From an uncultured Polaribacter sp. (GTDB taxonomy: Bacteria; Bacteroidota; Bacteroidia; Flavobacteriales; Flavobacteriaceae), in NCBI GenBank assembly GCA_937936695.1, contig CALHCK010000027.1:1-18373 (forward strand): a stretch of 18,373 nucleotides of DNA, read 5' to 3'. Below the pieces are notes generated by a model. The model was not told where the DNA came from. It worked only from the letters and a program-made list of their open reading frames with translations, and searched no databases. Shown here one piece after another: positions 8,396 to 13,911 of the stretch. Positions within the stretch are counted from its first letter, which is position 1. Every line of letters begins with the position of its first letter. Made by a program: the position numbers and the translations under genes.

Positions 8396-8514
8396 TGTTG
8401 TATATGGTTTGTTGCGTGTTTAAAGCAACTAATTTAGTAAATAATTACCGACCAAGAAAGTCCGCGAGGACTTTCGCAAGCAAACAAAAAGCCAGCAATA
8501 AATTATATACGGTG
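8396..8514 (+). other. Structured palindromic element, recombination site or RNA
   Basis: Bases 8400-8415 pair with 8495-8510 over 16 positions, three of them G-T (G-U) pairs. Four further wobble pairs extend this outward to 8396 and 8514. Inside sits a perfect 8-base-pair hairpin (8456-8463 with 8468-8475) with a GCGA loop, which belongs to the GNRA class. The left arm has two rival partners: 8407-8416 pairs perfectly with 8475-8485 except for one bulged G (8480), and GTTGC at 8411-8415 pairs with GCAAC at 8425-8429. On the opposite strand every wobble becomes an A-C mismatch, so only the plus strand folds well. That strand would be the bottom strand of the cassette gene, as in folded integron attC sites. 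A structured RNA is the alternative. Confidence 0.5.
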
Positions 8515-8522
8515 TTGGCAAA
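8514..8522 (+). repeat. Inverted core repeat, copy 1
   Basis: GTTGGCAAA lies just past the stop-codon side of the lipoprotein gene. It is the exact reverse complement of TTTGCCAAC at 9193-9201 on the other side of that gene. A 9-base match exactly bracketing one gene of foreign codon use suggests paired recombination cores, although a match of this length could arise by chance. Confidence 0.5.
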
Positions 8523-8529
8523 TCGTTTT

Positions 8530-9186
8530 TTATTTTTCTATATCAAATTCATTCGGCATTGGTGGTGGTGTCGGAGGAGGAATACTTGAAATGTCATAAC
8601 CCTCAAAAAGTATACTATATGTAAAAAAATCCGAATCGTTTTTTGTGTTTAATTCAGAAAACTGTTCGGCTATTTCTTTTAAAACAGTTTTTGTCGTTGA
8701 AATCGGATATTTGTCTTCTACGTAAAAATGAATTAAAGCTGGCTTAACTTTGTTTTCGTTGTATTTAAAATTATGAGGTTTCGTTATAATATTATTCAGT
8801 TCAGTTTTCAAGTAATTTATTGGTTTTTTTTCTTTTCCATATCCAAGTATTAGTGAATCGTTTCTAATTGTCAAATAATTTCTTCTGAAGTAACATCCAA
8901 TTCCTCCAGAAGTCGGACAATCTGAAAATCCAGTAATATAATAGCGTGTATCGTTTAGCTCAAACCTTAAACCTGAAACCTTTCCTTCGCAAGTCAATTC
9001 TCCCATTTTTTTTCTCAATTCCGAGAAGTTCTTTACAGAATCTAAATCAATAATTCCGATTTTGTTATCAACTTGGAATTTTTTAAAATCCTGCGAGTAC
9101 AATTCATTCAGAGTCTTTTTTTTGTCCAAATTCGAGCAAGAACTTAAAATCAGAAAGAAAATTAATATGTAGTTCAGGTTTTTCAT
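8530..9186 (-). CDS. Predicted lipoprotein of unknown function, cassette-borne
   Basis: I do not recognise this 218-residue protein. The start is the ATG at 9184-9186, because it opens a clear lipoprotein signal: MKNLNYILIFFLILSSC, with the lipobox Cys at 17. A TTG start at 9216 would add ten residues before the signal peptide and overlap arfB. The mature part is hydrophilic and has a Cys-containing stretch (TSGGIGCYFRRNYLTI). It ends in a proline-rich tail (SSIPPPTPPPMPNEF). It is probably anchored in a membrane facing the periplasm. Codon use differs from neighbouring genes: only 7 of 21 Leu codons are TTA, with TTG, CTG, CTA and CTT making up the rest, and Ser TCG recurs, whereas ahcY and coxA use TTA for most Leu. 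This points to recent transfer. It is flanked by the inverted cores. Confidence 0.75.
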   Translation of the reverse strand: MKNLNYILIFFLILSSCSNLDKKKTLNELYSQDFKKFQVDNKIGIIDLDSVKNFSELRKKMGELTCEGKVSGLRFELNDTRYYITGFSDCPTSGGIGCYFRRNYLTIRNDSLILGYGKEKKPINYLKTELNNIITKPHNFKYNENKVKPALIHFYVEDKYPISTTKTVLKEIAEQFSELNTKNDSDFFTYSILFEGYDISSIPPPTPPPMPNEFDIEK

Positions 9187-9192
9187 CAAATG

Positions 9193-9201
9193 TTTGCCAA
9201 C
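9193..9201 (-). repeat. Inverted core repeat, copy 2
   Basis: TTTGCCAAC on the plus strand reads GTTGGCAAA in the direction of the lipoprotein gene. It lies between the arfB stop (9209-9211) and the lipoprotein ATG (9184-9186). It pairs with the copy at 8514-8522. Confidence 0.5.
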
Positions 9202-9208
9202 TTTGTTA

Positions 9209-9613
9209 CTATTCAATTTTAGGTTTTTTACGTAACATTTTTTTAAAGGAAACTCTTTTTTTATTTTCTAATTTACGGTTTTTAGAAGCCTTAGAAGGTT
9301 TTGTAGCTCTCCTTATTTTTGGACGGACTAAATTGGTTTTTATTATTGATAAAAAACGTTTGATAGCTAGGTCTTTATTTTTGTGCTGAGATCTGGTTTC
9401 TTCACAAAAAAGAATAAGCATGTTTTCTTTGGTAAGTTTAGAGGCTAGTTTCGTTTTTAATAGTTCCTTTTCTTTTACAGACAAAGCACAAGAAGTATCT
9501 AAATTAAAAGACAATTCTATTTTAGATGATACTTTATTAACATGTTGTCCTCCAGCACCAGAACTTCTACTAGCTTTAAAGCGGAGCTCTTTTAAAATTT
9601 GCTCTATATTCAT
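9209..9613 (-). CDS. arfB: Alternative ribosome-rescue peptidyl-tRNA hydrolase ArfB
   Basis: This 134-residue protein belongs to the ArfB/YaeJ/ICT1 class of release factors that free ribosomes stalled on mRNAs lacking a stop codon. The catalytic GGQ motif lies at residues 21-23 within SSGAGGQHVNKVSSKIEL. The length is typical, and it lacks the codon-recognition domains of RF1 and RF2. The C-terminal tail from about residue 97 is packed with Lys and Arg (RPKIRRATKPSKASKNRK), as expected for the tail that occupies the empty mRNA channel. A TAnnTTTG element sits 16 bases before the ATG. The stop lies 7 bases before the opening core of the cassette, so arfB transcription would run into the lipoprotein gene. 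Confidence 0.92.
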   Translation of the reverse strand: MNIEQILKELRFKASRSSGAGGQHVNKVSSKIELSFNLDTSCALSVKEKELLKTKLASKLTKENMLILFCEETRSQHKNKDLAIKRFLSIIKTNLVRPKIRRATKPSKASKNRKLENKKRVSFKKMLRKKPKIE

Positions 9614-9629
9614 TACTCTAAATTTAAAA

Positions 9630-9637
9630 CAAAAATA
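9630..9637 (-). promoter_or_regulatory. Bacteroidota -7 element of arfB
   Basis: On the minus strand this reads TATTTTTG, a full match to TAnnTTTG, 16 bases before the arfB ATG. No convincing -33 TTTG was found at the usual distance. Confidence 0.5.
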
Positions 9638-9650
9638 GATTTTAGGTAGT

Positions 9651-9670
9651 AAAAAGCATATAAATATGCT
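9651..9670 (-). terminator. Weak hairpin terminator overlapping the GGGPS stop
   Basis: In the leftward direction AGCATA (9670-9665) pairs with TATGCT (9660-9655) around a TTTA loop, followed by a short T run. The stem is only 6 base pairs, and the gene's stop codon (9669-9671) overlaps its first bases. It would separate the GGGPS-family gene from arfB. Confidence 0.4.
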
Positions 9671-10427
9671 ATATAATAGTCTGTAAAAAGTTACTAGTGA
9701 TAGCTGTATCTTTTAAATCATCAAAAAAAGCAGTATCGTTTTCAAAAGCAGTTCCAATAACTACCATGTCTGCACCAGCTTTGTATGCATTATTTAATTG
9801 AGTTATAGATCTAATACCACCACCAACAATTAGTGGCGTTTTTAAACTTTGCGCAACAAGTGTAATAACAGTGGTGTCTACGGGTATTTTAGCACCAGAA
9901 CCAGCCTCTAAATACATTAGTTTTTTACCAGAAAACTCTCCTGCTAAACAAGTATTTACAATAAGTTCTTTGTTGTCTTGTGCTATAGGTTTGGTATTAC
10001 TTACTTTTTGGGTAGCCGTTTCTTTTTTACCATCAATTAAAACATAGCCAGTAGGTAAAACCTCTATATTTAAATGTTTTAAAATGGCAGCACCTTTAAT
10101 TTGCTGTGTTATTAAATATTCAGGATTTCTGCCAGAAAGTAAACTTAAAAATAAAATACCATCGGCATAATTTGTAATCTGAGAAACATCACCAGGAAAT
10201 AAAATAACAGGTAATTTTGTTACTTTTTTAATAGCAATAACAACATTTTCTGTTTGCTTATCCTTATCAGTACTACCGCCTACAAAAATATGAGTAGCAA
10301 TAGATAAGTGTACTTTTTTAAAAAAAGAATCAATGTTTTTAATATCTATTTTTTCAGGATCAATTAAAACCGCTAATAGTTTTTTGCCCTTTTCTTTTGC
10401 AGATAAAATGTCTTTATAAATATTCAC
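9669..10427 (-). CDS. Geranylgeranylglyceryl phosphate synthase family protein
   Basis: This 252-residue TIM-barrel enzyme belongs to the GGGPS/PcrB family, which joins a polyprenyl diphosphate to sn-glycerol 1-phosphate by an ether bond. Family landmarks are LIDPEK (21-26), FVGGSTD (48-54), YLEAGSGA (172-179), VGGGIR (201-206) and GTAFEN (225-230); the last three shape the phosphate-binding end of the barrel. Group II members of this family are known in Flavobacteriia, but the chain length used and the final product are not settled by this sequence. The start is a GTG at 10425-10427, and no upstream in-frame ATG is available. A near-consensus -7 element lies 5 bases upstream of the GTG. The stop sits in a small hairpin terminator. 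It lies 69 bases downstream of the phosphopantetheinyl transferase gene, in the same direction. Confidence 0.9.
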   Translation of the reverse strand: MNIYKDILSAKEKGKKLLAVLIDPEKIDIKNIDSFFKKVHLSIATHIFVGGSTDKDKQTENVVIAIKKVTKLPVILFPGDVSQITNYADGILFLSLLSGRNPEYLITQQIKGAAILKHLNIEVLPTGYVLIDGKKETATQKVSNTKPIAQDNKELIVNTCLAGEFSGKKLMYLEAGSGAKIPVDTTVITLVAQSLKTPLIVGGGIRSITQLNNAYKAGADMVVIGTAFENDTAFFDDLKDTAITSNFLQTII

Positions 10428-10432
10428 GAATG

Positions 10433-10440
10433 CGAAAATA
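10433..10440 (-). promoter_or_regulatory. Near-consensus -7 element before the GGGPS gene
   Basis: On the minus strand this reads TATTTTCG, one mismatch from TAnnTTTG. It ends 5 bases before the GTG start, so transcription would begin at or next to that codon. The mismatch and the lack of a clear -33 element keep confidence low. Confidence 0.35.
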
Positions 10441-10496
10441 CGGAGTTATTTCTATTTCATTAAAATAGCAAGTAATAGATTTTTTATTTAAGTATG

Positions 10497-11123
10497 TTAA
10501 TAAGCAAAAACACAAGTAAAGCCTTCAAATTCTAAAAATTCAATTTTAAAAGAATTCTCAGCACCCTCAAAACGTATTTCACCAGTTGTTTTTTTATCAT
10601 CAAACTTAAAATCATTTACATAAATATGGTGTAAAAATAACAGTTTCTTTTTACCGTATATTTTATATAAACTCTCTTTAGCACCCCAAACAATGGTTAA
10701 TTTTCTAATCAGTGCTTCTGAGTTTGCAATTGTTTTGTACTCTTCTATAGGTGTAAATTTATGTGCTATTTTTAAAACTTTTTCACGTTGCATTTCAATA
10801 TCTATTCCTACTTCATTCTCATAAGAAAAAATAATACCCGTAAAACCATTAGAGTGCGTAATAGAAATATACCTACCATTGCTTAAATGAGGTTTACCAA
10901 ACTCATCATAAATTAAATCTTTGTCTGTTAAACCAACCTCTTTTAATAAATGCCTAATACTTAAAAAACCTTGCTGATGAATTTCAGATTTCATTGCATT
11001 TAATCTCGTTTCGCTATTTTCTGTAAGCAAAATACCAGATTTTAAATCTTCAACAGTTTCCTCAATTTTCCAGATAAAAACTTTAGTAGTTTCACTGATA
11101 GTTAATGTTTTGTAAAGAGCCAT
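10497..11123 (-). CDS. 4'-phosphopantetheinyl transferase superfamily protein
   Basis: This 208-residue enzyme transfers the phosphopantetheine arm of CoA to a serine of carrier proteins. The two diagnostic motifs are GIDIE (106-110, Mg ligands Asp108 and Glu110) and WGAKES (146-151, Glu150). Ahead of them are the CoA-contact segments KPHL (77-80) and SITHS (87-91). The length fits the Sfp-like two-half-domain type rather than the short AcpS type. Whether it serves fatty-acid ACP, a polyketide carrier or another target cannot be decided, since no carrier or synthase gene is in the window. It is divergent from ahcY, with 63 bases between the two starts. A weak TACTTTTT element precedes it. Confidence 0.9.
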   Translation of the reverse strand: MALYKTLTISETTKVFIWKIEETVEDLKSGILLTENSETRLNAMKSEIHQQGFLSIRHLLKEVGLTDKDLIYDEFGKPHLSNGRYISITHSNGFTGIIFSYENEVGIDIEMQREKVLKIAHKFTPIEEYKTIANSEALIRKLTIVWGAKESLYKIYGKKKLLFLHHIYVNDFKFDDKKTTGEIRFEGAENSFKIEFLEFEGFTCVFAY

Positions 11124-11143
11124 AATTTTAAAAAAGTATGTTG

Positions 11144-11151
11144 TAACTTTG
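11144..11151 (+). promoter_or_regulatory. Bacteroidota -7 element of ahcY
   Basis: TAACTTTG matches TAnnTTTG fully and lies 35 bases before the ahcY ATG, giving a short leader of about 30 bases. It sits inside a small inverted repeat, TGTTG (11139-11143) and CAACA (11152-11156), which may be an operator or chance. No -33 TTTG at standard spacing was found. Confidence 0.55.
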
Positions 11152-11186
11152 CAACAGCAAAATTTAGAATTTAAATATACAAAAAT

Positions 11187-12500
11187 ATGAGCGCAAATAC
11201 AGCTTACGTACCATTTAAAGTTAAAGACATTTCTTTAGCAGATTGGGGAAGAAAAGAAATTGAGTTGGCCGAAGCAGAAATGCCAGGGTTAATGAGTTTA
11301 AGAGAAGAGTATGCAGACTCTCAACCATTAAAAGGTGCAAGAATTGCAGGTTGTTTGCACATGACAATACAAACAGCAGTTTTAATAGAAACTTTACAAG
11401 CTTTAGGTGCAGAGGTTACTTGGAGTTCTTGTAACATTTTTTCTACACAAGACCAAGCAGCCGCTGCAATTGCTGCAACAGGTACACCTGTATATGCTTG
11501 GAAAGGAATGAACGAAGAAGAATTTGACTGGTGTATAGAGCAAACATTATTTTTTGGTGAAGACAAAAAACCACTAAATATGATTTTAGATGATGGTGGA
11601 GATTTAACAAACATGGTGTTAGATAGATATCCAGAATTAGCTAAAGGAATTAACGGATTGTCTGAAGAAACTACAACAGGAGTTCACAGATTATACGAGC
11701 GTGTTAAAAACGGTACATTACCAATTCCGGCAATTAACATTAACGATTCTGTTACAAAATCTAAATTCGATAACAAATACGGGTGTAAAGAATCTGCGGT
11801 AGATGCAATTCGTAGAGCAACAGATATTATGTTAGCAGGTAAAAGAGTAGTAGTTTGTGGTTACGGAGATGTAGGTAAAGGTACAGCAGCTTCTTTTGCA
11901 GGTGCAGGTTCTATTGTTACGGTAACAGAAATAGATCCAATTTGTGCTTTACAAGCAGCTATGGACGGTTTTGAGGTTAAAAAACTAGAAACAGTAATGT
12001 CTAATGCAGACATTATTATTACCACTACAGGAAATAAAGACATTGTAAAAGGAGAACATTTCTCTGCATTAAAAGACAAAACAATTGTTTGTAATATTGG
12101 GCATTTCGATAACGAATTAGACATTGCTTGGTTAAACGAAAATTACGGAGATACTAAAATAGAAATTAAGCCACAAGTAGATAAATATACTATTAATGGT
12201 AACGATATTATTATTTTAGCAGAAGGACGTTTAGTAAACTTAGGTTGTGCAACAGGGCACCCAAGTTTTGTAATGTCTAACTCATTTACAAACCAAACAT
12301 TGGCGCAAATAGAACTTTGGAACAATGCAGAGGCTTACGGAAACGAAGTATATATGTTACCTAAACACTTAGATGAAAAAGTAGCAAAATTACACTTAGC
12401 TAAAATAGGCGTAGAGTTAACAGAATTACGTAACGATCAAGCAGAATATATTGGTGTAACTGTAGAAGGCCCATACAAGCCAGAACACTATAGATACTAA
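11187..12500 (+). CDS. ahcY: Adenosylhomocysteinase (SAH hydrolase)
   Basis: This 437-residue enzyme cleaves S-adenosylhomocysteine to adenosine and homocysteine, relieving product inhibition of methyltransferases. The NAD-binding fold is marked by GYGDVGKG (225-232). Substrate-site segments are SCNIFSTQDQAAAAI (81-95), DDGGD (135-139), ETTTGVH (161-167), SVTKSKFDN (188-196, with Lys191 and Asp195) and CNIGHFDNE (302-310). The C-terminus KPEHYRY provides the Lys and Tyr that reach across to a neighbouring subunit's cofactor in known tetramers. Length and motifs are complete. Codon use is strongly biased toward TTA and AT-rich codons with many AAC and GGT, as in a highly expressed gene. It has its own -7 promoter element and a terminator right after it, so it is monocistronic. 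Confidence 0.97.
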   Translation: MSANTAYVPFKVKDISLADWGRKEIELAEAEMPGLMSLREEYADSQPLKGARIAGCLHMTIQTAVLIETLQALGAEVTWSSCNIFSTQDQAAAAIAATGTPVYAWKGMNEEEFDWCIEQTLFFGEDKKPLNMILDDGGDLTNMVLDRYPELAKGINGLSEETTTGVHRLYERVKNGTLPIPAININDSVTKSKFDNKYGCKESAVDAIRRATDIMLAGKRVVVCGYGDVGKGTAASFAGAGSIVTVTEIDPICALQAAMDGFEVKKLETVMSNADIIITTTGNKDIVKGEHFSALKDKTIVCNIGHFDNELDIAWLNENYGDTKIEIKPQVDKYTINGNDIIILAEGRLVNLGCATGHPSFVMSNSFTNQTLAQIELWNNAEAYGNEVYMLPKHLDEKVAKLHLAKIGVELTELRNDQAEYIGVTVEGPYKPEHYRY

Positions 12501-12536
12501 TATTTTTTATAGCTGTATTAGCAGCATACATACTTT

Positions 12537-12569
12537 AAAAACCTTTGCAAGAAATTGTAAAGGTTTTTT
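12537..12569 (+). terminator. Terminator after ahcY
   Basis: A 14-base-pair stem (12537-12550 with 12555-12568) contains one G-T pair and a GAAA loop. The core arms are ACCTTTGCAA and TTGTAAAGGT, followed by a T run. It is a typical Rho-independent terminator. Confidence 0.85.
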
Positions 12570-12574
12570 CTTTT

Positions 12575-12648
12575 GGGCGTTTTAACAGGCTATCCACTAT
12601 ATCTTTTTTATGAAAAATAAAAAAGGATGCCGTTACTATCCTTAACGC
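12575..12648. repeat. Inverted-repeat intergenic element, GGCGTT...AACGC ends
   Basis: The 74-base stretch begins GGGCGTTTTAACAGGC and ends ATCCTTAACGC, so the outer GCGTT and AACGC are complementary. In the centre ATCTTTTTTAT (12601-12611) pairs with ATAAAAAAGGAT (12617-12628), with one bulged G and a GAAAA loop. A smaller AAGGAT/ATCCTT pair (12623-12628 and 12638-12643) overlaps it. On the minus strand the smaller hairpin is followed by a T run, so it could stop leftward transcription. Similar sequences with GGGCGTT and AACGC ends seem to me to recur in Bacteroidota intergenic regions, but that is memory and unchecked. The remaining 12649-12737 is AT-rich with no recognisable feature. Confidence 0.45.
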
Positions 12649-12737
12649 ACCGTGCTTATTAATAAAATTAACCAATAAAAAATAAGCTATTAACACCTAT
12701 TTATAAAGCTTTTATTATATTACTTAAAAAAAGAAAA

Positions 12738-13199
12738 ATGAATACAGTGTCCCTATCTCATCAATTAAAAATAATAGAAAACTACATTCCTTACCATAAA
12801 AAAGTTAACCTAAAACAATCTAAAGTAAGCGTTGGTTGGCATTTGTACCATAGTTTAAAAGTTATAAATACGGTGGTATCTGTAATGAAAAAATCGGACC
12901 CAAAAGAGTACAACGACAATTTTAAATTCTTAGGAAAAGTATTATTAACATTTAACTATTTTCCGAAAGGAAAAGCAAAAGCACCAAAGCAAGTAAACAT
13001 TACCGAAACAATTTTAGAAGAAACAATCTTAGAGCAATTAAAAACAGTAAACAGTAATTTAGAAACACTAAAAAGTTTACCTAAAAATGCTTTTTTTGTC
13101 CATCCCTTATTTGGCAATGTAAATAAAGTAAGGGTTTGTAAATTTTTTAAAACACATACCAACCATCACTTAAAAATAATAGAAAGTATTTTAGATTAA
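12738..13199 (+). CDS. DinB-like / DUF1569-type four-helix protein
   Basis: This 153-residue protein resembles the DUF1569 branch of the DinB/YfiT fold. SVGWHLYHSLKVI (31-43), a central KAKAPKQV segment, FVHPLFGNV (120-128) and FKTHTNHHLKII (137-148) follow the family pattern. Candidate metal ligands are His35 or His38 and His140, His143 or His144, matching the three-His nickel/zinc site of DinB proteins. Members of the wider fold include thiol-dependent transferases, but the substrate of this branch is not known to me. It stands alone, with no clear -7 element upstream. Its stop codon overlaps the stop of the convergent FRG gene, with no terminator between them. Confidence 0.75.
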   Translation: MNTVSLSHQLKIIENYIPYHKKVNLKQSKVSVGWHLYHSLKVINTVVSVMKKSDPKEYNDNFKFLGKVLLTFNYFPKGKAKAPKQVNITETILEETILEQLKTVNSNLETLKSLPKNAFFVHPLFGNVNKVRVCKFFKTHTNHHLKIIESILD

Positions 13200-13879
13200 T
13201 GATTATCAGATCTTAACCATTTCATGTGTCTTGCAATACCGTCTAAATCAGGATAGATTGTAGCAGCATTTATACCTAACCTATTTAGAATCATTTTTAT
13301 TTCTTTTCTTATAGAATAATGAATTTTTATTTGTTCTAAGTTTTCTGGTGTCCAAGCTTTACATGGTTCAGGGTGTACAGTAAATAAGCCTCCTTGAGAA
13401 ATCATTCTAGCATCCCAATGTTTTGGAATAAACCTTTTTACATTCTTTATTTCAAAAGGGTTAAAGTCAGTATCTAAGTTTGAAAGATTTTTAGGTTTAT
13501 AAACATAAATAGTAGAAAACTCTGTGATTTTTATATCATTGTTAGTAAATTCTTCTTCAACAGCAAAATAAATACTAACTAAAGGATTTTTTGTCCAATC
13601 TAACAAACGAGTAGGTAAACCATGATGTTGACCAATAGACAACAATTCTATATTACTATTTTGATAATCTTTTGTAAAAGGATAAGATCTGTGTTTAAAA
13701 ATTTTTAAAGCTTTTTTCTCTTCCCTTACACCAACTTTTTCACCCTTTCTTATAATTCTACCTATAGATGGAATTAGTTTAAATGTTGAGAGTTTAACAC
13801 CCCTAAAAATTAAATTATCTGGCTTTTCTGTATATTTTTCTAAAAAAAGATAAAAGTCTTTTATCGTATGTATTTCCAT
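13196..13879 (-). CDS. FRG-domain protein
   Basis: This 227-residue protein carries the FRG domain, named for the Phe-Arg-Gly seen here at residues 25-27 (LIFRGVKLSTFKLIPSIGR). The second signature is QHHGLPTRLLDWTKNPLVSIYFAV (84-107, in pieces QHHGLPTRLLDWT and NPLVSIYFAV). FRG domains are found in phage, mobile-element and defence contexts, and their biochemical activity is uncertain. No signal peptide or membrane helix is present, so it is probably cytoplasmic, unlike the two lipoproteins encoded upstream. It starts 32 bases after the DUF1684 stop and may be the last gene of a three-gene operon. Its stop overlaps that of the DinB-like gene. No toxin-antitoxin partner or defence gene is adjacent. 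Confidence 0.85.
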   Translation of the reverse strand: MEIHTIKDFYLFLEKYTEKPDNLIFRGVKLSTFKLIPSIGRIIRKGEKVGVREEKKALKIFKHRSYPFTKDYQNSNIELLSIGQHHGLPTRLLDWTKNPLVSIYFAVEEEFTNNDIKITEFSTIYVYKPKNLSNLDTDFNPFEIKNVKRFIPKHWDARMISQGGLFTVHPEPCKAWTPENLEQIKIHYSIRKEIKMILNRLGINAATIYPDLDGIARHMKWLRSDNH

Positions 13880-13911
13880 CTTTGAAATTATTTTAAAAGG
13901 TGGTTTTAATG

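Larger units (their letters stand above)
8392..9201 (-). mobile_element. Candidate single-gene cassette with inverted core sites
   Basis: Read on the minus strand, the unit begins with GTTGGCAAA (9201-9193). The ATG of the lipoprotein gene follows 6 bases later. Just after the gene comes TTTGCCAAC (8522-8514), the exact reverse complement of the opening core. Then comes an imperfect palindrome ending near ACAACAACG (8402-8394). No TAnnTTTG promoter fits between core and ATG, so the gene would depend on transcription from arfB, whose stop lies 7 bases before the opening core. This is the layout of an integron cassette: core, promoterless gene, complementary core, foldable recombination site. 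The cores do not match the integron consensus GTTRRRY, and no recombinase is in the window. The mobile-element status is inference. From memory, related TTGTATATGG...ATATACGG-type sequences recur in other flavobacterial genomes, but I cannot verify that here. Confidence 0.4.

Noticed and set aside
8331..8423. Short plus-strand frame starting ATGGAAGAAGG
   Set aside because: Only 30 codons, it runs into the palindromic element, and the opposite strand has a longer open stretch.
8394..8522. Canonical integron attC site
   Set aside because: The cores GTTGGCA and TGCCAAC do not fit GTTRRRY and RYYYAAC, and no intI or attI is in the window; kept only as an analogy.
8395..8589. 64-codon plus-strand frame across the palindrome
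   Set aside because: It runs through the palindromic element and antisense into the end of the lipoprotein gene, has a poor start, and its peptide has no protein-like pattern.
9184..9216. TTG start giving a longer lipoprotein
   Set aside because: It would place ten residues before a clear lipoprotein signal peptide and overlap arfB; the ATG at 9184-9186 fits better.
11157..11186. SAH or SAM riboswitch ahead of ahcY
   Set aside because: The leader between the -7 element and the ATG is about 30 bases, too short for a known SAH or SAM riboswitch, and no such fold is visible.
11321..12325. Several minus-strand frames inside ahcY
   Set aside because: They arise from the strong codon bias of ahcY on the other strand and have no independent support.
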